DNA of 33,758 nt from Gnetum montanum (taxonomy: Eukaryota > Streptophyta > Gnetopsida > Gnetales > Gnetaceae), in NCBI GenBank assembly GCA_015680685.1, contig MNCI01001429.1:20566-54323 (forward strand), written 5' to 3'. Shown piece by piece: positions 21,111 through 30,339 of the stretch. The notes below the pieces were generated by a model. That model made no database searches. It saw only the letters and a list, made by a program, of their open reading frames with translations, and was not told the DNA's origin. Both the position numbers and the translations under genes were made by a program. How positions within the stretch are numbered: the stretch's first letter is position 1; each line of letters begins with the position of its first letter.

Positions 21111-23097
21111 ATGCCTCTCCTACAAGAGTATGATAATGCCACACTTAGTGAGAAAGTTCATTGGAGAACCAACGAACTATATGACGATGAAGATTGGAGT
21201 ATACAACCTAAAGTGGGAGTTTGTTATAAACATGAATGAAAACAATGTCATCCCAACACACAGAAGTATAACTTACCTAATGACAATGAACCCCCATTGG
21301 CCACTACAAGCTAAACGCAAATACAAGAGGTTTTTTGAATCTCACGTAGGCATCATAAAGAGAGTCGTCTACCCTCTCTCGATTTAAACAACTTTCCTAA
21401 ATTTTCAAGAGGCTATGACTTATATCCACATCAACATTTACAAGCCTTCTACGATTCCTGCACATGGAATAACAATGATAACGAGTGAAAAAAACTTAAG
21501 CTCTTTCCTATGACACTCGTTGGTCAAGCGAAAGTATGGTATAGATCATTAAAACCTAATTTAATACGACGCTGGTCAACAATGGTAGAAGTCTTTAATG
21601 AAAAATATCAAACCTACGCAAGAGTGTCAACCTTGAGGAAACAAATCCAAGAGTGGAAACAAGCACAACATGAACCCTTGGACATGGCCTTAGAAAGATA
21701 TTATGCACTATTAAACAATTGTCTAAGCCATGGGTTTTCTGAGGAAAGGCTAATGTACCATATCATCGATGGGCTACGTAATGAAATAAGAGAGACCTTA
21801 GGAATGTATGCCCAAGGTCAACAATGCAAACTACAAACCCATCAAATCCAAGAGCTTATTAAGCGGGTAGCATAAGAAGAAGGAGAATTAGCTAGATGGG
21901 AGAGTGTTGAAAAACATCAACGGGACCAGAATCTCAACTTAACAAAGGTCCATGATCATAAAAAGGAGAGATCAACCAATCTCAAGGTGGAAACATCATC
22001 TTTGCCAATACAAAAAACATTAGAAGAAACCAAGGCAAAGATCAATAAGATGTTGGAATGGATGTATCAAAAGTGTGGAGAATGTGTCAATATTATTGGA
22101 GATAGAGTTGTGATAGCCAAAAAAGCAGGACAAAACAGTAGACAATCGGAAAGAATGGATAAGGAAAATAAGAGCCCAACTACCAATCATATGTATGAAT
22201 GCAACATATGCCTGTATGATCACCCCCAAGGGCCATTTCCCCATATTGTTACATTTACATGAGCATTGGGGAAATATGCTACATCCAGAGTTTGTATAGA
22301 GATACTATGTTCGATCACAGTGGCAATAATCCTAGTCATGGGGGAGATGAACACTAGACTGGAGACACCCTTCATACCATCTGAATCCAAATGCTTATCT
22401 TGTTCAACATCCTATCTCTGCAATTAGGCCAACATGCTCTATCTCACCACACTACTATTCTCCACAATACTATCAACCCATGCCTCCAACACAACCACCA
22501 CCTTGTGCATCTTATACTCCTCCTAACTTTCAACATTCTCATCCTTTCCCTCCTTATACATCGCCACCAACTATTCCTAAGGTGCCTGCACCACAACAAC
22601 AACCCATGAACGACACTTGTGCTACTACTACTAACAGTAGTGAAAAGCCTCCTCAACATCAAAAGCGTCCTTTTTTTAAACACGACCGTAAGAAGGAACA
22701 ACATAATTCCAAGGCCACTACATCTTCCAACCCAGCACAAGTCCCACACTGTGGTGCACCCTTACCTTCAAACCCAACACCTCATGTAACTTCATTAGGG
22801 CCACCAACTCACACTCCAACAACAATACAACCCAATGAACATAACCATGGAAAGCAACAAGCCAATCCTTGCATACCATCTAACGGTCCCAACTATCATA
22901 GTGGGTCAACTCGTTATCTGGGAACTACATCATATAAATTACCCCACTATGCCTCTTATAACCATGTGTGTGAACCCCAATGGGGTAAGTATGGACCAGT
23001 TCCAATACTTCCAACATGCAAGGAACCTCATTCCTCATTTATTAATCCTTGCCATGCTCAACCATTTATTTATGGGGGATATCCCCCTTTCTAAATA
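21111..23097 (+). pseudogene. gag: Gag of element L2, followed by a Pro/His-rich tail; no pol after it
   Basis: The ATG at 21111 (MPLLQEYDNATLS) opens a frame kept to about 22260 apart from a few stops. The N-terminus is short: it reaches 'NEPPLATTS' and 'LDLNNFPKF' within about 100 residues, so the charged low-complexity region of M and L1 is missing. The capsid core is well preserved from 21510: 'WYRSLKPNLIRRWSTMVEVF', 'YQTYARVSTLRKQIQEWK', 'ERYYALLNNCLSHG', 'IIDGLRNEIRETLGMYAQGQ'. Near 22197 comes 'CNICLYDHPQGPFPH', a knuckle-like motif. A frameshift near 22250 leads into a 204-residue Pro/His/Thr/Gln-rich stretch (22480-23094) ending in 'FIYGGYPPF'. The stop at 23095 is followed at once by the T-rich tract that in L0 and L1 lies behind integrase. 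Confidence 0.85.
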
Positions 23098-24369
23098 ACA
23101 AGCAAGGTTAATAAATATTGATTTCACAACTTTTTTATGTTTTCCAATTTTTCATTTTTTTAACTTTTTGTTTTATCTTTTTATCCTTTTGTGTTTTTTT
23201 CTTTTTACATTTTTTTGTAAGTAATCTCATCTATGAATAAAACACTCATGTGGATCNNNNNNNNNNNNNNNNNNNNNNNNNNNNNNNNNNNNNNNNNNNN
23301 NNNNNNNNNNNNNNNNNNTCATTGTACCCAGAATGAACAAGGATGGACCAAGAGGGAATGATTAGGGTGTGACATCAAGGGGACTTGTGGATTCTCTTTG
23401 GTGACCCCTGTGGAAGTTATCATGCAATATGGTTGTACTAAGATCCTTGTAGATCTAATGAAAAATGGGAGTAAGAGTAATCAAAGGGCAGTCAAAAATC
23501 CAATGCTATTCTAGGGGGTCCCACTGGAAAGACATGCACCCATGCCTAAAGGTTGGCAACTTCTCTAGACTCAGATTCAAAAAAAAACAAGAGAAAAACA
23601 AAGTGTCGTAAAACAAAAGCACTCCTTCCTTGAACAAAACGCCAAGTGATTGTACGCCTTGTTGTTATGGTACTCTCATAGTTATTCATCATGAGATGAA
23701 ACAATGCGATGTCACTGATTAGAAGGATGGACTTGGTCCTAATCTTGGAACGATGGGTTAATGACACCTTAATCATGCTTTACACCTAGGATTCACTATG
23801 CCCTGGGTTAGTTACCTCATGTCTCAATCTCTACGATTCCTTTCTCAATTCATCTCATCTCACTGTTTGTGTAATTGTAGCTTGTGTCCCATGTAACATA
23901 GAATTTCCATCTCATTCCGGTGATAATTACATGTGTGTGTTTTGTGGAGTTAGTGCGGATTACATTTAACCCTTCTAGTGCCCACGGACACTTTAAGTGT
24001 GGTTACACAAGGGCATTATATGTTAGAACTTGCTTTAGGGAGGATCCACTTGTGTAATCTTTTGTAATCTTCACTTACAACATAGCTCACACACACCATT
24101 TCTTACCTCAACATAATTTTTCAATTGATTTTCTTTCCCTACTATTATCCCTCTGAATTTTAACATTCCAATATACCATTACATACCCTTTTTCTTACCA
24201 CCCACGGTTTTATTGATAAAATCCACACCGTCATCATTAATTGTGCCTCTTGACATAATGAAATTTCCCTAGACCTCCTTGATAAAAGCTTATGTCCTCC
24301 ATTTCCAACGTTAATTTCAAGAAAATCCCTTCAAAATTTGTTCTTTTTATTGTGCCTCACATCACTTGG
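23098..24369 (+). other. T-rich tract, assembly gap and conserved post-pol block of L2
   Basis: A T-rich tract (about 23125-23220) is followed by 62 N (23257-23318). After the gap comes the conserved non-coding block: 'GGGTGTGACATCAAGGGGAC' at about 23367, 'TCCTTGTAGATCTAATGA' at about 23442, 'CCCACTGGAAAGACATGC' at about 23520 and 'GGGAGGATCCACTTGTGTAA' at about 24038. All align in order with L0 30800-31510. I see no protein frame of note. Confidence 0.75.
23257..23318. other. Assembly gap (62 N)
   Basis: Run of N. Both sides match the post-pol region of sister copies, so the gap probably does not hide the missing pol, although its true length is unknown. Confidence 0.97.
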
Positions 24370-24461
24370 GATGAGATATCGTGTACACGATATCGCGTCC
24401 CACGTGATATTACGTACGTGATGTATCGTACGCGATATTGCATCCCCGCTGCCTATAAATA
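24370..24461 (+). promoter_or_regulatory. Internal LTR-like promoter block of L2, upstream of ORF3
   Basis: GATATC-type motifs are clustered here: a perfect 20-bp palindrome at 24375-24394, then GATATCGCG, GATATTACG and GATATTGC. They are followed by CCTATAAATAAG (TATAAATA 24454-24461). This copies the order and spacing of the U3 promoter in the LTRs of the same element, yet lies 476 bp before the ORF3 start, far from either LTR. L0 has a counterpart at 31840-31912. Confidence 0.6.
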
Positions 24462-24632
24462 AGTCACCCTCCTACAACACTTAGCATCATGTTGTCATTC
24501 ACATAGGGGGAGTTTTTGAAATTTTTCTCTGCGACTTACGATTGTGTGACCCTTGCTTTTCTCACTCTATTTCGCTCACTACTACTCCGATTTTCATTCC
24601 ATTCCTACTTGAACCTAGAGTGTTCAGTTTAG

Positions 24633-24646
24633 TCATGGGGGAGGGA
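24633..24646 (+). promoter_or_regulatory. PPT-like motif in the ORF3 leader of L2
   Basis: TCATGGGGGAGGGA within 'TTTAGTCATGGGGG'. It lies between the internal TATA box and the ORF3 intron. R has the same motif in its ORF3 leader (33411-33421 region, minus strand). Confidence 0.4.
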
Positions 24647-24863
24647 CATCTACCGAAAAGTGCCTAACTTTTTTGAAATTTCTCATTGCCCAAAGGACAT
24701 CATTTAGGGTAATTAACTTTAACACTTAGAATAATTGTGCCTAAAAATCATTCAATTCCTAGGTATACCAGGAAACTAAAATGGAAACCACCTAAGTCAC
24801 AGGACTTATTATTACAAACTTTCAGGCACGATCACACATGATAACATAAGATCATTAATAAAG

Positions 24864-24929
24864 GTAAGTAGTAAGGTATAACTTAACTTCAAAAACAACC
24901 TTACTAATGCTTGGCCCATGTGATTACAG
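24864..24929 (+). other. Putative leader intron directly before ORF3 of L2 (66 nt)
   Basis: A consensus donor AAG|GTAAGT (24861-24869) and an acceptor GATTACAG (AG at 24928-24929) enclose 66 nt with a branch-site-like TACTAAT at 24902-24908. The ORF3 ATG begins on the base after the acceptor. The arrangement recurs in L1, R and, with a decayed donor, in L0. Splicing is inferred from sequence only. Confidence 0.6.
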
Positions 24930-27715
24930 ATGGCCCCGAAATGTGGACAACAAGAGGGTCCTACCCAAGGTGGAAGAAAACAAGCTTGGAGAGGTGGAAG
25001 ACAAAGACCTACTAGACAACATGCAGAATAGGAGGAGCAATCATTCAGCATTCATCAAGATGAACCTCCTACCGAATGGTCCGGGTAGGCAGAAGGAGGA
25101 GCTGCTGCAGCGCCTGAACTGGGACAACAACTCACATTGCCCCAAGATTGCATTTAGGCCATCCACGAGAAGTCTACATTCATTGCGATGATTGTGGAAT
25201 TGAACTTTGAATCATTCGCAGAGTTTGCTCCTGAGGCCATTAGGGATCACCTCAAAGGATCCCCATTTTGGCCTATCCTCTCTGAAAGTAGTGCCTAGTA
25301 CCTAGGAGAAACGTACCAGTTTTGGCACAATAGGGAGCAAGGCACCACTGTTAATATTTGTGGTGTAAAAGTTGACTTCTCTACACAGGAAATTTCAAAA
25401 GTGTTAAACCTTCCAAATATAGGGCCCCAGGTTGCTTGGTTATCCACCCATTCAGACCTCGATGTGCGAAAGGATTGGTTGGAGAAGGCTTATGGTAGAG
25501 ATAAAGCATTTGGTGAACTAATGATAGAAGAGAGGGTTTATTTCAAAATTAGAACATATCACCACTTTCCCACAAAGGGCCTCAAAACAATATCAACATA
25601 TGTGGCTAGAGGATGTGCAATGTTGATGGGAAAGGTTAACGCTAACCTACCCCATCTTTATTTGATAGAGATCCTAAGGCGGTTTGAAGAACGAAAGACA
25701 CGGAAGATGGCGCTACCCTTTCCTTGTCTTATCAGAAGCTTTACCAATGTGCTGGTATCTAGGGATACACCAATGACGTCCTTTGGAAAGCCCAAACTAC
25801 TTCATACACAGAATTGCTAAAGGTGCCAGGTCCAAGAAAAAGCACTGGCAAAGAGCTGGGTCTAGAACAAGAAGAAGAGCATATGGTTGAACCCAGTTAA
25901 CCTCCAACCCCAGGTCTGAGCCAAAAACAACAAGCAGGGCCTAGCACAGGCCAGGATTAGCTTCCACCACTGCAAGACTACAGACCGTCAATGAGCCATC
26001 TTAGGACCATCGCTGAGACGGTTAGTTGGGGAAGTCGTGATGACACAAACCTCTTCCGCATCATCAATGATGCTATTCAGCCTACAGTTTCATTGGATCA
26101 CACAAGGGGGGAAGTATCCATTCACACAGGAGGAGGGGAAAGTAGATGATCACAATAGATCTCAAGAAATGCTGCATCTTTCCAGGTGCAGTTAGAGATT
26201 GGTGAAGGGGCCACTGTGGTGGTCATGCAACACTAGAATGTTGCAGGAGCTATAGATGTGGTCACTAACCAGATCAAAGAATCCTTCAATGTATCTGTTG
26301 TGCCACTGGTAGATCTCACAAGAGCATGAGATGCTCAAAATCTGGCCGGAACCTCAATGACTCCTGCGAAACATGAGGATGCGCTTGATAGACTGCTTCA
26401 AATAAGGTAAGTAATGACATCCCTATTTGACATCCCTCATGATGTAACAACAATGCAATCAGACCCCATTTCCACAAAGGGGAAGCTGGTCTTAATAGAA
26501 GTAAGCGAAGAGCATGCTGAAGCTGAAGTGCAGAAACTCCAAGAGCAGCTCGTGGCCTTACAAGTAGCATAACAGGACCCTCTACAATTTGTTCCTACAG
26601 ACCAGCTAGAAAAATTTAGATTCAAGTAGCTAAAAAAATTAATTACAGAGAATAAAAGGGTGGTATATGAAAAGGAGAAGGTCATTTGGGATGCCTCTAT
26701 AGCACAAGCGCAAACTCATGTGCATCTTAAGGCACTCAAGGCCTTGCAAGAAGAAAATAAACAGCTTACAACTGACAACCTTCAATTGACCACTGTAGAA
26801 AAGAAAAAGAACATTCTCGATGAACACTTTCATCAATTACGAGAACAATTCATCCAGGTCAACCAAGACGTAAGCCGTTTAGCCAGAGAAAATCGAACCT
26901 TCTCGATGGAGGAGGTATGCGTCATTCGCCAAAAGTTAGCAATTGAGATAAGTGCATGGCAGAACGAGGCTAAACGACATGAGAAGCTGAAAGAGCACTT
27001 TTGAGATTAGGTGGGGATGTACAAAAAAATCCTTGAAAAGGATATCCATATGGCCAAGGCTCGAATCAACACTATCAATGCTCAACACACTAATTGGCAG
27101 GCCATATTGGACACATATGCCTTCGCCCACTAAGTGGAAGTTAAGAAGCGAGACCTGCAGATTTAGGACTTAACAGAGTACATGGACTTGGCAAATCTCA
27201 GATATGCCAACCTTGCCATGTTAACAACAGGGCACCCGAGGTCATAGCTCGAGTAGCAAGTAGCTTCCATCCAATTCAAATATGAGGCAGAATTTGCAGA
27301 GTGCAAGAAGCTGGTAGAGAAACTGGATGTTGCAAATTCCTGAACTTGAGGTTGTAAAAACCAACTACCAAGGACAAAAAGATATTGCAACAAACTTGGA
27401 TCGATGGCTTGCAGACTTTCATGAGTACAAAGATAAAGCCAGAGCCTATGAGGAGGAATGACGGGTGTTTGCGGCTTGGTACATCAAGGCCAACCAGATG
27501 TTTCTGCAACTACTGTGTTCATGGGAGGTGCCAACTTCGTTAAACATCGAAACATTAGCATGGATGGCACGAGACCCTTAGACCAAAGAGGAGAATCTTC
27601 AGGCCATACTTCAATGCCATCAATCCTTAAAACTTGGAGCACAAGACAAAGGGAAGGCACCAATGGAGGAGCCACCACCACCAGGAACTACACAAGTTCC
27701 AAATTTTTGTAGTTG
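24930..27715 (+). pseudogene. ORF3 of L2: plant-transposon-domain-like N-terminus plus long coiled coil
   Basis: The ATG at 24930 (MAPKCGQQEGPTQ) opens a frame that continues, with only four in-frame TAG stops, into the open stretch 25401-25820. The N-terminal tail is basic and Gln/Gly-rich. Then 'ELNFESFAEFAPEAIRDHL', 'VNICGVKVDFSTQEISKVLNLP', 'RVYFKIRTYHHFPTKG', 'STYVARGCAMLMGKVNANLPHL' and 'LPFPCLIRSF' resemble, in order, the putative plant transposon domain found in Athila-type elements (recognised from memory). A frameshift near 25800 leads to an acidic linker and then, from about 26480 to 27420, a Glu/Lys/Gln-rich coiled-coil region with several stops ('HAEAEVQKLQEQLVALQVA', 'LKALKALQEENKQL'). 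It ends with 'KGKAPMEEPPPPGTTQVP' at about 27650-27700. No signal peptide or membrane span is evident, so an envelope role is not supported. Role unknown. Confidence 0.7.
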
Positions 27716-27840
27716 TAGCATATTTTATGTGTTGTGTTTTCTTCCCACATTGCGGCATCATCCCATTTCTTTTTCTATCCAATAATCCCATACCTATCCA
27801 CTGTGTAATCACTGTAACTCGAGGACGAGTCTTTATTCAA
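27716..27840 (+). other. 3' non-coding end of L2 before the polypurine tract
   Basis: Short AT-rich sequence containing 'CCAATAATCCCATACC' and 'GAGGACGAGTCTTTATTCAA', shared with L1 (about 29095-29172) and, in reverse, with R. Confidence 0.65.
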
Positions 27841-27851
27841 TCATGGGGGTA
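27841..27851 (+). other. 3' polypurine tract of L2
   Basis: TCATGGGGGTA directly before the 3' LTR; plus-strand synthesis would start here. The same sequence precedes the R LTR. Confidence 0.8.
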
Positions 27852-28647
27852 TGATGGGATGCGATATCACGTCTTCCCCTGCGATATCTCATACATGATA
27901 TCACAGTCTACCGCAATGTCTATAAATAAGAAGCTGCTCTCCCTTGTTTTACAAAATAGAGTTAGACAGTAGCAAAACTCTGGCAGTTTGATCCCTCTAG
28001 AGATAGATTATTTTTCTAGTGTCTGCCCACAGTGTGGTGAATGTAATTGTACGTCATCCTTTATTCGAGTGTGATGTACTTGGACACACACATGACCAAC
28101 AATAAAGATTGAGATTACTTCATCATTGTAGCATTCACTTTGTTTATTTATTTATTTAATTTTTATTTACTGCTTTCCTAATTAGTCTCTCTCACCCTTA
28201 TCTCCTAGCAATGCGAAATGAGTACAGCTTGATTACAAGCATTTAAGTGTGACTACTTGGTAACCTAGTAGCATACCTAGGATCTGCGCTTGGTAATCCT
28301 AGTGGTAGTCATGCATGAAGTCCAAGATGTGTACAGATAATCAAGGAATGGATGCTCATCGCACTTAGGCTAGATTAGATTCTCTTACCCTTTCTTCCTA
28401 GCTTAGTTAATCTTATTTCCATTACCTTCAGGAGTAGCATTAGATTAGGAAACCCATCATACACCTCACTCTAGACTAAACCATATGTGATAATTATAAT
28501 ACTAGTCCAGGTGGAAAGACAACAAACTGCGACCTAAGGATAACTATCTAGGTGCCACAACTAGTCCGTCTACGGAGTCCGACTGGATCACGCATGAAAA
28601 TGCTCATATTCGTATGGTTGAGTGTAGCGGTACCTCGCCACTCATCA
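27852..28647 (+). repeat. 3' LTR of element L2
   Basis: The 796-bp LTR runs from TGATGGGATG to ACTCATCA, homologous to 20119-20979 along its whole length. It has only three GATATC-type motifs before TATAAATA (27921-27928) against seven in the 5' LTR, so palindrome number changed after or during transposition. Confidence 0.92.
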
Positions 28648-28652
28648 CCTTG
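28648..28652 (+). repeat. Right target-site duplication of L2
   Basis: CCTTG, identical to 20114-20118. Confidence 0.85.
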
Positions 28653-29173
28653 TGTTGAAATTTTTTAAATTTACTGGACCTTTTATTCATGTTACCTTAT
28701 TTTTCAATCTTCCTGCTAACACTACTAAAGAAATCAATCTACCATAATCACAACCTAGCCAAGTGTAACCACCGACGAGATAAGGTACTTAACAGCTATG
28801 TGTTACACATTGCATACTAATTCGCAATTCTACTGTGATTGCAGTGGGAAGCATGGATTGGAAATGAGACTATCTTTACCAAGGATGATGCAAAAGTGTC
28901 ACATAATTAGGATCGTTCATGATCATTGGATCTTCTCTCTTGCTCTTTGGCCACCAAGAGGATTTGGATGTCAATTTGTCCAAGGAGTTCACCTCTTTTA
29001 TCATGCACACCCAATTTTGTAAAAGATTATAAATCCATACACTTGGGTACTTAGAAGTCTATTTGTTCCATCAAAGTCAGTTTTTATGTTAATCAATAAT
29101 CCCATACCTTCCTAATATTTTTATAAGGAACTTGTTCCTCCTCTTCTTCACTCAAGGATGAGTTTTCATTCAA
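28653..29173 (+). pseudogene. ORF3 leader and short ORF3 remnant of L1
   Basis: Continuation of L1 after the L2 insertion. 'CACAACCTAGCCAA' (about 28749-28762) also occurs in R at the same place. A putative intron lies at 28785-28844 (donor TAAG|GTACTT, branch-like TACTAAT at about 28815, acceptor GATTGCAG), followed by TGGGAAGCATGG in the position where L0, L2 and R have ATGGC. The downstream frame is broken and short: only about 330 bp separate the acceptor from the polypurine tract, so L1 lacks the long ORF3 of L2. The last ~80 bp match the L2 sequence before its polypurine tract. Confidence 0.6.
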
Positions 29174-29184
29174 TCATGGAGGTA
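29174..29184 (+). other. 3' polypurine tract of L1
   Basis: TCATGGAGGTA directly before the LTR, one change from the L2 and R version. Confidence 0.8.
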
Positions 29185-30031
29185 TGATGAATCATGTTCT
29201 AACATGCTTCGATATTGGATACCCAATATCAATGCCTTGACATTGGATACCCAATGTCAACGCCCAAGACATGATGTTGAATATCCAATATCGTAGGGTG
29301 AATGCTGGCCTATAAATATAGCACTTGGGCTCATAGTTTTCATAAGTTTTTAGTTAAGTTTTTCATAATTTTTGCATAGAATAGTGAAGCTCTTGCAATT
29401 TGTTTTCTCCAAAGTTAGAATATTTCTAAGTACCCACAATAGGATTCTGAGTGTGTATAGATCTTTATTTGAATACTGATGTACCTGAGCACAATAATGT
29501 GATGGGAATAAAAATAAACCCTTTTGATAATCCTTGCAGCACTAAGAATAGACTGATGTTTTCCTTAATGCATTTAATGTTCATGCACTTTAATTAAGTA
29601 ATTAATTTCTAGTTGTTAATGGACACAAGCATGACTACTTTGAGCATACATATAGCACTTGGTGACCCAAAAATGGTTACTGTTTGATAATCTAGCAGGG
29701 CTATATGTGTTCAAGATGTGTCTAAGAAAGTGGGACGGGTACTTGTGTTAGGCTAGCTAGGCAGTAAATGAATTAGATCTTAAATTACTCTACTTTTCAT
29801 TATTGTTGTAGATGATTAAACTTAAAAAACATAAAATGATAAGAATCATGTACCTCAACTACACTTAAACCATATGTAGTTGGGAAGACAACAAACGTTC
29901 TCAATACCCATTTCACTCCCTAGAAGAACTAGTGCACTGGAGAACTATAGGTCCACGGAATTTGACCAGATTGCACATAAACAACTTAGTAATTCATATG
30001 GTTGTGTGTAGGGGTACCTCGCTACTCATCA
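29185..30031 (+). repeat. 3' LTR of element L1
   Basis: The 847-bp LTR runs from TGATGAATCATG to ACTCATCA. U3 has two adjacent perfect 8-bp-arm inverted repeats (29211-29230 and 29239-29258), then TATAAATA at 29311-29318. The 5' LTR copy of these inverted repeats is decayed. Confidence 0.92.
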
Positions 30032-30036
30032 AAAAT
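30032..30036 (+). repeat. Right target-site duplication of L1
   Basis: AAAAT, against GAAAT on the left side (11566-11570). Confidence 0.6.
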
Positions 30037-30339
30037 GTAACCATACAACCAAGTGACAAGGTCCTCTCTTACAATCTTAGTCATTTACCCTGAAAGGCTA
30101 AATTTTAGACACTTTTGGAGGAACCATACATAGTACACACCATGTATCTATCCAATGCCTTATGTATTCATCATCCATTTAGCCCACATATGCTTATCCT
30201 TGTCAACATCCAGCAAGTCAAACCATACTATGAGTACTCAAAGAAATCCACCCAACCTACTAATCAATATTCCACTTATTCTATCTTCCATTTCCGTGAT
30301 CTTCATAATAGTCGTGGGGATGTCCATTTACAACCGTAG
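30037..30339 (+). pseudogene. Integrase C-terminal end of L0, resumed after L1
   Basis: The translated sequence 'PSDKVLSYN', 'TLLEEPYIVHTMY' and 'LVNIQQVKPYYEY' aligns in order with the L1 integrase tail (SGDKVFY, TLWKGPYIIYE, VVNIQKVKPFHKH). It is the continuation of the L0 integrase that breaks off at 11570 and proves the L1 insertion point. It ends next to a GTCGTGGGGATG motif (30311), the counterpart of the L1 PPT-like motif. Confidence 0.8.

Noticed and set aside
22335-22350. CATGGGGGAGATG as another PPT-like motif in L2
   Set aside because: It aligns with in-frame gag sequence of L0 (about 7750) and L1 (about 14597), where the G-run is not kept, so it is best read as decayed coding sequence.
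22444-22749. 101-residue Arg/Trp-rich minus-strand frame
   Set aside because: Antisense shadow of the Pro/His-rich gag tail of L2.
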